From an uncultured Ruminococcus sp. (GTDB taxonomy: Bacteria > Bacillota > Clostridia > Oscillospirales > Ruminococcaceae): a stretch of 33,061 bases of DNA. Below are positions 24,201 to 32,037 of this stretch, piece by piece (the first letter of the stretch is position 1; each line of letters begins with the position of its first letter). Location of the stretch: the NCBI GenBank assembly GCA_902787365.1, contig CADAGC010000047.1, positions 1 to 33,061 of the forward strand, given 5' to 3'. Both the position numbers and the translations under genes were made by a program. The notes beneath the pieces were generated by a model. That model did not search any database, was not told the origin of the DNA, and was given only the letters and a program-made list of their open reading frames with translations.

Positions 24201-25034
24201 TTATTCCTTTATATAGTCTGTTATAACGTCATACCAGAAGTCTGCAAGCTTTTTGTAGCCCTCTTCACTCGGGTGAACGCCGTCGTAGAGGTCGTCCTTT
24301 GTGAGTGCAGAGTGAACATCTGCAAGCAGAATGTTCTTGCCGTCTGCCTTTTTATCCTCGGCCACGGCCTTGACTGCATCGTTGTAATTTGCTATGCAGT
24401 TATCCATATACTCCACCGACATTGACTTGTCGATGTAGGTGTTATCTGTTGCGTCCATATCGGGGATAGTTGCCATTATGAGCACCGCACCCTCGGGCAT
24501 TTTCTCAAAGGCCTTGTCAACCAGTGCTGAGAGCCTGTCATACACCTTGTCAAGCTCATAATCCGAGAGAACGTCATTAGTGCCTATCATAAGCGTTACC
24601 ACGTCGGGCTGATATTTCTCTATCCTCTTGCCTATAACAGATGATATGCCCATTCGTGCGCCTGTTATTGAGTTGGGTATCCTGTCTATCGACCAGCCCG
24701 TGTAGCCCTCGTGCTCGTTGTCATAGCACTCGCCGCCTGTTTTCGAGCCTACAAAGTCAACATACTGCGATAAGCCGTTTTCCTCCAGCTTGTCGCACAG
24801 AAACTTTCTGTAGCCGCCCGAAAGCCAGAAGCCGTCGGTTATCGAGTCGCCGAATGTCATAAGCTTTATGCTCTTGTATGTGGGGGCTGTGTCCTGCTCG
24901 CTGCTTTCCTCCTGCGTGCTTGAAGCAGGGGTGCTGTCTGCCTTGCTGCTGTCTGACGAGCTGCCGCTGTCGCCGCAGCCTGCGAGCATAGCCACCGAAA
25001 GTATAGCTGCTGTTAATATGCTAAGTTTGTTCAT
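24201..25034 (-). CDS. SGNH/GDSL esterase lipoprotein, CE3-like
   Basis: The protein has 277 residues. The lipobox LAGC with a Ser/Asp linker predicts a lipid-anchored extracellular protein. The SGNH blocks are clear: FGDSITDG (catalytic Ser), GSKTGGECYDNEHEGYTGW, MIGTNDVL, and DGVHPSEEGY with Asp and His. The GGYR and HEGYTGW features are like carbohydrate esterase family 3 acetyl xylan esterases, so deacetylation of a polysaccharide or peptidoglycan is plausible (inference). AAGGAG precedes the ATG. An extracellular esterase inside the fatty-acid operon is unusual. A lipid-directed (lysophospholipase-type) role is the alternative. Confidence 0.88.
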   Translation of the reverse strand: MNKLSILTAAILSVAMLAGCGDSGSSSDSSKADSTPASSTQEESSEQDTAPTYKSIKLMTFGDSITDGFWLSGGYRKFLCDKLEENGLSQYVDFVGSKTGGECYDNEHEGYTGWSIDRIPNSITGARMGISSVIGKRIEKYQPDVVTLMIGTNDVLSDYELDKVYDRLSALVDKAFEKMPEGAVLIMATIPDMDATDNTYIDKSMSVEYMDNCIANYNDAVKAVAEDKKADGKNILLADVHSALTKDDLYDGVHPSEEGYKKLADFWYDVITDYIKE

Positions 25035-25051
25035 AGCTGTTCTCCTTTGTC

Positions 25052-25777
25052 TTATCCAAGTCGTGTTAAGAATATGGTATTGTTTTCTTTGTCTATTATC
25101 ACCGCTGAGGTGTGGGGGTGGTCAGCAGCAAGGTTGGTTTCGATCACATATATCTGCGCACTTTTGTCAAAGCGATACTCATCCACATTATGGCCTAAGT
25201 ATAGCCAGATCCAATTGAAATTACCTTTTTTATTATGGTCAAGGTCGGGTATGCGCCCGTCATAGATAAGCTCGTTTTCGTATTCGTTAAGAGTGAAGCT
25301 GTATTTTGCCTGCTTTGAAAACTTCTCATCATAGCGCTTCAGCGTGTCTTCATCAGTCTCAAAGTACACCGCATAATGCGCTGTGCCCTGCATAACGGTG
25401 GGCATATAGTTAAACTTGAATTCGCCCTTTACATCGTCTTCAAAGCCCTCAAAATAATCGGGCTCGTCATAGCCGTAAAGGCCGACATATGCCCGCTGTA
25501 TCGGGTATTTCCACAAAGAATCCGATTTTATTCCAAGGGGCGCTACGTCAAAGCCTATCCATAGCACTATGACAGTTGCCGATATCTTAAGTGCTGTCTT
25601 GCCCTTTTTGGAAAGGCCCCATAAGCATAACAGTATGATCGAAACCAATATCGCCCTTTTGTCGCCGAGCAGTATGCACCAGACCGCAGACAAAGCAGCC
25701 AGCACCGCAAGGGCTATGATATGCGCTTTGGTAAATCTTCTGCGTGGCTTTTCGGGCGCTTCGCCCTGCTGTGTCAT
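25052..25777 (-). CDS. Unknown membrane protein in the fab operon
   Basis: The protein has 241 residues. Its short charged N-terminus is followed by three hydrophobic segments, at about residues 19-40, 42-57 and 62-82, then a soluble domain of about 155 residues. The soluble part is rich in Tyr, Phe, Asp and Asn (YVGLYGYDEPDYFEGF, FNWIWLYLGHNVDEY) and probably faces the outside. I recognise no family. The ATG overlaps the fabK stop codon (ATGA), so translation is coupled to fabK. It is followed 17 bases later by the esterase lipoprotein. Function unknown. Confidence 0.8.
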   Translation of the reverse strand: MTQQGEAPEKPRRRFTKAHIIALAVLAALSAVWCILLGDKRAILVSIILLCLWGLSKKGKTALKISATVIVLWIGFDVAPLGIKSDSLWKYPIQRAYVGLYGYDEPDYFEGFEDDVKGEFKFNYMPTVMQGTAHYAVYFETDEDTLKRYDEKFSKQAKYSFTLNEYENELIYDGRIPDLDHNKKGNFNWIWLYLGHNVDEYRFDKSAQIYVIETNLAADHPHTSAVIIDKENNTIFLTRLG

Positions 25778-26712
25778 CTGCTGAGTATTTCCTGCGCCTG
25801 CGTGAACATTTCCTCTATCATGTCCTTTGCAGGCTCGGTCTTTTTAACAAGGCCTGCTATTGCGCCGCAGAGGAACGAGCCTTCTTCTAAGTTGCCGTCC
25901 TGAACGGCCTTTCTAAGTGAGCCGAGAGTGATCTTTTCAAACTCATCGGGTGTGAGTGTGCCGTTCATCTCGCCGCTTGCAAGCTTCTTTGAGAACTTGG
26001 TCTTTACGTTGCGGCAGGGGTGGCCTGTAGTTCTGCCTGTTACTATCGAGTCTGTATCTTTAGCGCCCACTACAAGTTCCTTGTAGGTGGGGTGTATCTG
26101 GCATTCGTCTGCTGCAAGGAAGCGTGTTCCAAGCTGCACGCCCTCAGCGCCCAGCATAAACGCTGCCGCAATACCTCTGCCGTCAGCTATGCCGCCTGCT
26201 GCGATAACGGGTATCTGCAAAGCATCAACCACCTGCGGAACAAGGCACATTGTGGTGTTCTCGCCTATGTGGCCGCCGCTCTCTGTGCCCTCTGCAACTA
26301 CCGCATCAGCGCCTGCTCTCTCCATTCTCTTTGCAAGAGCCACCGACGGGATAACGGGTATCACCTTGATGCCTGCTTCTTTCCACGCAGCCATGAACTT
26401 GCCGGGGTTGCCTGCACCTGTTGTGACAACGGGCACGCCCTCGTCAATAACAAGCTGTGCAAGGTCATCTGCATTGGGTGACATGAGCATTATGTTCACA
26501 CCGAAAGGCTTGTCACCTACTGCTGCCTTTGTAAGCCTTATCTGCTCACGAAGATAGTCTATCGGTGCGCTGCCGCCTGCGATAAGGCCGAGACCGCCTG
26601 CATTGGATACGGCAGAAGCAAGTGTGTGCTCTGCTATCCATGCCATACCGCCCTGTATTATGGGGTATTTTATTCCTAAAAGCTCGGTTATGCGTGTTGT
26701 CTGAATGTTCAT
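25774..26712 (-). CDS. fabK: Enoyl-ACP reductase II (FabK)
   Basis: The protein has 312 residues. It is an FMN-dependent TIM-barrel enzyme that reduces trans-2-enoyl-ACP to acyl-ACP, the last step of each cycle, and replaces FabI in this group. Seen: the N-terminus LLGIKYPIIQGGMAWIAEH, AVSNAGGLGLIAGG, GADAVVAEGTESGGHIGE, IAAGGIADGRGIAAAFMLGAEGVQLGTRF. It resembles 2-nitropropane dioxygenases, but the operon context fixes the assignment. AAGGAG for this gene lies inside the end of the preceding gene. Confidence 0.95.
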   Translation of the reverse strand: MNIQTTRITELLGIKYPIIQGGMAWIAEHTLASAVSNAGGLGLIAGGSAPIDYLREQIRLTKAAVGDKPFGVNIMLMSPNADDLAQLVIDEGVPVVTTGAGNPGKFMAAWKEAGIKVIPVIPSVALAKRMERAGADAVVAEGTESGGHIGENTTMCLVPQVVDALQIPVIAAGGIADGRGIAAAFMLGAEGVQLGTRFLAADECQIHPTYKELVVGAKDTDSIVTGRTTGHPCRNVKTKFSKKLASGEMNGTLTPDEFEKITLGSLRKAVQDGNLEEGSFLCGAIAGLVKKTEPAKDMIEEMFTQAQEILSR

Positions 26713-26716
26713 AGCG

Positions 26717-27400
26717 TCATTCTCCTTTTTTATCTTTTAAGCAGTTGTAATTCTCTATCGAATAATCATTTATCGTCAGGTGATGTCTGCCGTTTTCAAG
26801 GGCTTTGAGCTCACGCTCTATCACATCTGCGCATTCATTTATGTATTCATATATAAGCTCGCTTGTAAAGTGCCTGAGTTCCCCCTCGGGGTGCTCGGTA
26901 AGGTCGCTTTGCATATCTAAAAGCCACTCGCTCATATTATAATCAAAGCGCTTGAATATCGGCTCTTCCTCTATGCCGTTCGGCACATCGGGCATGGTGA
27001 TATGATAATGCTCGCAGAGCAGCGGATTTAGCAGATGATAATCGGCATAAAGCTCGTCGAGCAGTTCCTTTTGCCCACGCCTGTATAACAGCCCCACACG
27101 GTAGTAAAGATACTGCCTGAATATATTATCCTCTATCAGATGCACATAATAGCCGAGGTAGAGGGGGTCTTGAAGCTTATCGCTGTAATCATCATAAAAG
27201 CGCATAAAGTCATAGGTCTTGCGCCCGTTGTCAAGCAGGGTGTAGAAGTGGGTCTGCTTTTTGGTTCTTAAGCGGTATTCATACTCGCCCGTTATCATAT
27301 CGGGCAGAAGATGCCCGAAGAAAAAGCGCCCTGTATCTTTTATATCAAGCCTTGCCGCCAGCTCATAAGCCACAGCCAAGTGGATAACTCTTGATGCCAT
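26717..27400 (-). CDS. Zinc-dependent phospholipase C-like protein
   Basis: The protein has 227 residues and no signal peptide. Metal-ligand-type residues stand in the order expected for the zinc-dependent phospholipase C family: His7 in RVIHLAVAYELA, His30 and Asp34 in GHLLPDM, His51 in THFY, and His87 and Asp91 in YYVHLIEDN. The assignment rests on this pattern only. The lack of a signal peptide means a cytoplasmic role, unlike secreted bacterial PLC toxins. It begins 1 base after the unknown gene downstream of fabH and ends just before fabK, so it is within the operon. The substrate is unknown. Confidence 0.75.
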   Translation of the reverse strand: MASRVIHLAVAYELAARLDIKDTGRFFFGHLLPDMITGEYEYRLRTKKQTHFYTLLDNGRKTYDFMRFYDDYSDKLQDPLYLGYYVHLIEDNIFRQYLYYRVGLLYRRGQKELLDELYADYHLLNPLLCEHYHITMPDVPNGIEEEPIFKRFDYNMSEWLLDMQSDLTEHPEGELRHFTSELIYEYINECADVIERELKALENGRHHLTINDYSIENYNCLKDKKGE

Positions 27401-27401
27401 A

Positions 27402-27797
27402 CTATTTACCTAACATAACGTCAAAATGCCTTTTATAGCGCTTCGGGATAACTATATCGCCCGAAATGCCTATCTGTTCAAGGGCGGCCTTTGCTGTTTC
27501 CAGCCCGTCCTTGTAAAAGCGCTCTATGCGGCGCTGCTTGTCGCTGATGCCCTTGTAATCGGGCGGGCAGACAAACGTCCAGTCAGCGCCCTCGCCGTCC
27601 GCCACAAAGCGGAGGAATTTGTCAATATCCCTGCTGTCATACCCCGCTTTTGCAAGCAGTATATGGTGCTCGGCATATTCGTCAATATCGCCCACAAGTG
27701 CCGTCTTGCCCTCAAAGTCGATAAGCACCAGCACGGGGTCGTTAGCCGAAAGGAGCGCTTCAACACTCTCCTTATCGGGGAAATATCTTATATCCAT
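27402..27797 (-). CDS. Unknown small protein in the fab operon
   Basis: The protein has 131 residues from the ATG at 27797, just past the fabH stop. A TTG four codons upstream, overlapping fabH, is the alternative, and neither start has a clear ribosome binding site. It is soluble and mixed alpha/beta, with a hydrophobic strand VLVLIDFEGKTALVGD near the start and TFVCPPDYKG in the middle. I recognise no family. It is tightly packed between fabH and the phospholipase-like gene (1-base gap), so it is translated as part of the same message. Confidence 0.75.
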   Translation of the reverse strand: MDIRYFPDKESVEALLSANDPVLVLIDFEGKTALVGDIDEYAEHHILLAKAGYDSRDIDKFLRFVADGEGADWTFVCPPDYKGISDKQRRIERFYKDGLETAKAALEQIGISGDIVIPKRYKRHFDVMLGK

Positions 27798-27798
27798 A

Positions 27799-28809
27799 TC
27801 AGTATTCAAAAATCACAGCCGCATATGTAAGGCCGCCGCCGAAGCCGACAAAGCACACCTTGTCGCCTCTCTTTATCCTGCCCTCGGCCACCGCATCACA
27901 GAAAGCTATCGGTATAGATGCCGAGGAGGTGTTGCCGTAGCGGTCGATATACACTACCATTTTATCCATTGAAACGCCTAAGTTCTTGGCGGCTGTTTCG
28001 ATTATGCGCACGTTTGCCTGATGAGGAACTATGCAGTCAAGCTCGTCGGGGGTCATGCCCGCCTTTTCGCAGGCGTGAAGCACCGCATCGGGCAGAGCCT
28101 TAGTGGCGAACTTGTAGACCTCCTTGCCGTCCTGCGCAAAGAAATAATCCTTGGTCTGCGGCATAGCCATATCGAAATCCTCTTCCTTGGTGCGGAAGAC
28201 GTTCTCGCTCTTTAAAGCACGGGAAACGAGGAACTTAGCGCCGTTTCCGTCAGCGCCCAGGTATGATGACCAGAGGGTGCTATTGTTTCTCTCCAGCACG
28301 AAAGCCGCAGCGCCGTCGCCGAAGAGTATGCAGCTTGAACGGTCGGTGTAGTCAACGAACTTTGAAAGCTCCTCGGTGGCAACTAACAGCACTGTGTCAA
28401 CCCCGTCCTCACTCTGGAGGTATCTCTTAGCCATATCAAGGCCGTAGTCAAAGCCCGTGCAGGCGCAGTTGATGTCCATTACCATGCAGCCCGCAGCCCC
28501 GATCTCACGCTGAATGAGCGCAGCTTCAGAGGGGGTGTAGAAATCGGGCGTACAGGTAGAAACTATTATAAGGTCTATATCCCCTGCAGTGATGCCCGCA
28601 TCGGCTATGGCCTTTTTTGCAGCCTCAGCGCCTAAGTAGTAGTTCGGCTCACCGTTTGTTATATGGCGGGTCTTTATGCCCGTTCTCTGTGTTATCCACT
28701 CATCAGAGGTGTCTACTATTTTTGAGAACATCTCATTGTCTGCTATCAGCTCGGGCACGAAGCTTCCTATTCCCTTGATGTGTACCCCGTAAGTGTTTTT
28801 TGTCGGCAC
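27799..28809 (-). CDS. fabH: 3-oxoacyl-ACP synthase III (FabH)
   Basis: The protein has 336 residues. It starts chain synthesis by condensing acetyl-CoA or another short acyl-CoA with malonyl-ACP. The start is GTG at 28809, 9 bases after GGAGG. Seen: DEWITQRTGIKTRHI, the catalytic Cys in NCACTGFDYGL, His in VPHQANVRI, and Asn in YGNTSSASIP. It is the first gene of the fab operon, with the AT-rich promoter region upstream. The acyl-CoA choice (straight or branched) cannot be read from sequence. Confidence 0.96.
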   Translation of the reverse strand: MPTKNTYGVHIKGIGSFVPELIADNEMFSKIVDTSDEWITQRTGIKTRHITNGEPNYYLGAEAAKKAIADAGITAGDIDLIIVSTCTPDFYTPSEAALIQREIGAAGCMVMDINCACTGFDYGLDMAKRYLQSEDGVDTVLLVATEELSKFVDYTDRSSCILFGDGAAAFVLERNNSTLWSSYLGADGNGAKFLVSRALKSENVFRTKEEDFDMAMPQTKDYFFAQDGKEVYKFATKALPDAVLHACEKAGMTPDELDCIVPHQANVRIIETAAKNLGVSMDKMVVYIDRYGNTSSASIPIAFCDAVAEGRIKRGDKVCFVGFGGGLTYAAVIFEY

Positions 28810-28879
28810 TTTGCGCTTCCTCCATTACAGTTATTTCATTTTTTTCTTGTATTATTTATAATAGTGTGTTATAATGGTA

Positions 28880-28908
28880 TATATAAGACTTGCTGTTATA
28901 TATTGTAA
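28880..28908 (-). promoter_or_regulatory. Candidate promoter of the fab operon
   Basis: On the minus strand TTACAA (28903-28908), 17 bases, TATATA (28880-28885), about 70 bases before the GTG start. The region has several other TATAAT-like boxes, so this choice is tentative. Confidence 0.4.
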
Positions 28909-29120
28909 TATGATTTAACATTAAATTAGTTGTTTTTATCAAACATAACATTATAATTATAACCTCTAAAAACGGTTTCGTCAAGCGAAATTTGTGAACA
29001 TATTGAAATTATCCTCTTAAAAAACATTTCAGCCTAAAAAAGCGGCGGCTTTTTGGCTAAAAGTGACGAATTTGCTTGATTTGGGGCAATAGTTGAGGTT
29101 TGGCAAAATAAGGGCATTTC

Positions 29121-29135
29121 AGTTAACTGTTAACT
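29121..29135. promoter_or_regulatory. Palindrome before the polyphosphate kinase gene, possible operator
   Basis: AGTTAAC-T-GTTAACT is a perfect 7-bp inverted repeat, and TATAAA, a possible -10, begins at its last base (29135). Its place 30 bases before the start codon suits a repressor site. The regulator is unknown. Confidence 0.4.
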
Positions 29136-29164
29136 ATAAACTTTAAGAAAGAGGGGTAAATACC

Positions 29165-30646
29165 ATGCTTAAAAACGCAATGCACGCCGAAAAAGGCATC
29201 GACTACAAGGAGAGAGCAAAGGAACTTCGCGAGCAGCTGTCAGTTCTACAGCTGAAAATGAAAGAAAAAAGCCTGCCCGCTATCATCGTATTTGAGGGCT
29301 GGGGCGCATCGGGCAAGGGCACGCTGATAGCCGACACCATAAAAATGCTCGACCCGAGGTTTTTCAAGGTGGTATCTACCGTTGAGGCCACCGAGGCTGA
29401 AAAGCGCTATCCCCGAATGAAGCGGTATTTTGAGAACATTCCCGAATACGGCAAGCTCTCTGTTATGGACAGGAGCTGGTACCGTGAGCTTGCAGCGGCA
29501 CGTATTGAAGAGGGCATATCTGACAAGGAGTATGCAAGGCGCACAGCGTCGGTCAAGACCTTTGAGCGTCAGCTGACCGATGACGGGTATGTTATCATAA
29601 AGATATTTTTGCATATATCAAAGGACGAGCAGAAAAAGCGCTATGAGAAGCTTCAGGAGAGCGGCTCGACAAGCTGGCGTGTAACGCAGAAAGACATCAA
29701 GCAGAACAAGCACTATGACGACTACTTTGATGCCTTTGAGGATATGCTTTCGCAGACCAATACCGACAACGCCCCCTGGTATGTGATAGATGCCACCGAC
29801 AAGCAGTATGCCCGCTATGCGCTGTTTGAGCTTATGACAACAAGGCTCTCGCAGGCGCTTGACAGGGAGACTGTTTACCCGCCCGAGGAAGATGTTGCAA
29901 AGCTCTTTGATATGAAAAAGACCCCCAAGCTCTCGCAGGTAGAGCTTAGCGGCAAGACGGTCGAGCAGGAGGAATATGCCGCACGGCTCAAAGAGCTGCA
30001 AAAAGAGCTTGCCAAGCTGCACGGCAAGCTTTACAAGAAAAAGATACCCGTGATAATCGCCTTTGAGGGGTGGGACGCTGCGGGCAAGGGCGGCGCTATC
30101 AAGCGTGTAGGCTCGGCACTCGACCCGAGGGGCTATGAGGCTGTGCCGATAGCTGCACCCTCGGCAGCAGAAAAGGTTCGCCACTACCTCTGGCGCTTCT
30201 GGACAAGGCTGCCCAAAGACGGGCACATAACAATATTCGACCGCACCTGGTACGGGCGTGTTATGGTAGAGCGGTTAGAGGGCTTCACACCCGAAGCACG
30301 CTGCGCTATGGCATACAAGGAGATAGACGAGTTTGAAAAAGAGCTTTCAGACTGCGGCGTTATAATACTCAAATTCTGGATGCAGATCGACAAGGACGAG
30401 CAGCTAAGACGCTTTACCGACCGTATGAACACACCCGAAAAGCGCTGGAAGATAACCGACGAGGACTGGCGCAACCGTGAGAAATGGGATCTATACGAAG
30501 CGGCGATTGATGAGATGATACAAAAGACCTCCACCGAGTTCGCACCGTGGACGATAGTTGAGGGAAATGACAAGAAATACGCAAGGCTTAAGGTGCTCGA
30601 AACAGTTATAGAGCGCATAAAGGCCGAGCTTAAGAGCAGGAAATAA
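29165..30646 (+). CDS. Polyphosphate:AMP phosphotransferase, double PPK2 domain
   Basis: The protein has 493 residues and two PPK2 domains in tandem, the layout of class II polyphosphate kinase 2 enzymes that make ADP from AMP and polyphosphate. The second domain has a standard Walker A GWDAAGKGG near residues 301-308, and DRTWYGRVMVERLEGF. The first domain has GWGASGKGT at residues 45-52 (Asp replaced by Gly) and DRSWYRELAAARIEEG. The C-terminal domain is probably the catalytic one and the first regulatory or structural (inference from the family). GAGGGG precedes the ATG. It heads a tightly spaced three-gene unit. Confidence 0.92.
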   Translation: MLKNAMHAEKGIDYKERAKELREQLSVLQLKMKEKSLPAIIVFEGWGASGKGTLIADTIKMLDPRFFKVVSTVEATEAEKRYPRMKRYFENIPEYGKLSVMDRSWYRELAAARIEEGISDKEYARRTASVKTFERQLTDDGYVIIKIFLHISKDEQKKRYEKLQESGSTSWRVTQKDIKQNKHYDDYFDAFEDMLSQTNTDNAPWYVIDATDKQYARYALFELMTTRLSQALDRETVYPPEEDVAKLFDMKKTPKLSQVELSGKTVEQEEYAARLKELQKELAKLHGKLYKKKIPVIIAFEGWDAAGKGGAIKRVGSALDPRGYEAVPIAAPSAAEKVRHYLWRFWTRLPKDGHITIFDRTWYGRVMVERLEGFTPEARCAMAYKEIDEFEKELSDCGVIILKFWMQIDKDEQLRRFTDRMNTPEKRWKITDEDWRNREKWDLYEAAIDEMIQKTSTEFAPWTIVEGNDKKYARLKVLETVIERIKAELKSRK

Positions 30647-30651
30647 ACATT

Positions 30652-32025
30652 ATGAAAAGGAAAAGTGTGCTATTGCTTTTGTGCGTGTGTATGATGCTTG
30701 CCTCCTGCGGTGAGACTGACAGTTCATCGCAGAGGGCGGAGGTAACGCAGGAGTCTTCCATGTCGGCAAGCGACACGCAGGCGCAGACAGACTCCCCCGA
30801 GGAAACGACCACAACCGAGGCGACCTCGGAGGAGACTACCACCACCACTACTACAGCTAAAAAGACCACCACAAAGGCCACAACTAAAAAGCCCAAAAAG
30901 ACGACGACCAAGGCCGTGACCACCACCACCGAGGCGACCACTACCGCCGCCCCTGTGACAACAACCACGCCACCGCCGACAACTACGACCACTCCCCCGC
31001 CTGCGACTACGACAACCACAACGCAGGCGCAGACTACCACAACGACCACAAAGGCCACCACAACTACCACGACCACCAAGGCGGCAATGACCACCACGGC
31101 AAGCGTGACCGAGACAGCCGCCCCCGAAACGACGACTGCGCCGCAGACAACCACAAAGGCGGAAGTGACTACAACCACCAAGCAAAAAGAGCAAGCCCCC
31201 GTTGTCAAGGAGGTAAAAGCCCCCGCAAAGGTCAATGGGCTGCGTGTTGCGACCACCAACAAGAAGACAAAGCTGACCTGGCAGGCAGTCAAGGGTGCTG
31301 ACGGCTATGTGGTATGGGTAAAGAGAAGCAAGGACGGCAAGTGGGAGCGCCTGCTCGAAACTGCCAAGACCGCCTGCACCATAAAAGAGGGCAGGAACAA
31401 GAACAACTCATTCTGTGTCAAGGCATACAAGCTGAAAGCCGACAGCAAAAAGGTCTACAGCGAAAAGGGCACGGTGATGAACTTCCCCTATATGTATAAA
31501 GAGGGCGGCGTTACCTACGTTGACGGCGGCGTGCTGATAGTAAACAAGACCTACGCCCTGCCGTCAGACTACGGCAACGGGCTGACAGACACCACGCTAA
31601 ACGCATTCTACGATATGCAAAAGGCCGCAGCAGCCGACGGCATAAGCTTATGGATAACATCGGGCTTCCGCTCGTATGCGGTGCAGGACGCTACCTACTG
31701 GGGCTACGTCTACCGTGACGGCTCACAGTGGTCGGCAGACCAGTATTCAGCGAGGGCAGGCCACAGCGAGCACCAGTCGGGGCTGGCGTTTGACTTAAAC
31801 TTTGCAGGCATGGCCTTTAACGGCACGCCCGAGGCCAACTGGATAGCAAAGAACTGCTACAAGTTCGGCCTTATCATACGCTACCCCAGCGGCAAGGAAA
31901 GTATAACAGGCTATAACTACGAGAGCTGGCACTGCCGCTATGTAGGCAAGGAGCTTGCAAAGACCCTTACCGAAAAGGGGCTTACCTTAGAGGAATTCTA
32001 CGGGCTGACATCGAAATACAGCTAA
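30652..32025 (+). CDS. VanY-type D,D-carboxypeptidase lipoprotein with Thr-rich stalk
   Basis: The protein has 457 residues. The lipobox LASC with Cys19 predicts a lipid anchor. Residues about 45-180 are a long Thr-rich linker (runs of TTTTT and TTKATT) encoded by repetitive ACC/ACA codons, likely a wall-spanning stalk. Residues about 195-285 look like a Fn3-type domain (LTWQAVKGADGYVVWVKRS). The C-terminal part is a peptidase M15B/VanY domain: WITSGFRSYAVQ, the zinc motif SEHQSGLAFDL (His and Asp), and ESWHCRYVG (Glu and His). It should trim the terminal D-Ala from peptidoglycan stem peptides outside the membrane. The gene lies 5 bases after the polyphosphate enzyme with a weak ribosome binding site. 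Confidence 0.92.
   Translation: MKRKSVLLLLCVCMMLASCGETDSSSQRAEVTQESSMSASDTQAQTDSPEETTTTEATSEETTTTTTTAKKTTTKATTKKPKKTTTKAVTTTTEATTTAAPVTTTTPPPTTTTTPPPATTTTTTQAQTTTTTTKATTTTTTTKAAMTTTASVTETAAPETTTAPQTTTKAEVTTTTKQKEQAPVVKEVKAPAKVNGLRVATTNKKTKLTWQAVKGADGYVVWVKRSKDGKWERLLETAKTACTIKEGRNKNNSFCVKAYKLKADSKKVYSEKGTVMNFPYMYKEGGVTYVDGGVLIVNKTYALPSDYGNGLTDTTLNAFYDMQKAAAADGISLWITSGFRSYAVQDATYWGYVYRDGSQWSADQYSARAGHSEHQSGLAFDLNFAGMAFNGTPEANWIAKNCYKFGLIIRYPSGKESITGYNYESWHCRYVGKELAKTLTEKGLTLEEFYGLTSKYS
30800..31190 (+). repeat. Thr-codon low-complexity tract
   Basis: About 390 bases of ACN-rich sequence with short irregular repeats, including AAGGCCACNACN and ACCACCACN blocks, encode the Thr-rich stalk of the VanY-type lipoprotein. 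Length variation by slippage is likely. An open frame read from the opposite strand here is only the Val-rich shadow of these codons. Confidence 0.8.
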
Positions 32026-32037
32026 CAGGTGAAGATT

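Larger units (their letters stand above)
28810..29164. other. Divergent intergenic region, AT-rich
   Basis: No gene is seen in these 355 bases between fabH (minus) and the polyphosphate enzyme (plus). The left half is strongly AT-rich and holds the likely fabH promoter. It includes the palindrome TTATAATTATAA (28951-28962), a candidate operator. An imperfect AGCC...GGCT hairpin lies around 29031-29058. The right end has the AGTTAAC/GTTAACT palindrome. I could not recognise a FapR or FabT box. Confidence 0.6.

Noticed and set aside
25774-26712. 2-nitropropane dioxygenase as the name for this gene
   Set aside because: The family resemblance is real, but the place in the fab operon and the absence of fabI favour FabK.
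30630-31292. Long Val-rich open frame on the minus strand
   Set aside because: It is the reverse-strand reading of the Thr-codon repeats in the VanY-type gene and has no ribosome binding site or real protein character.
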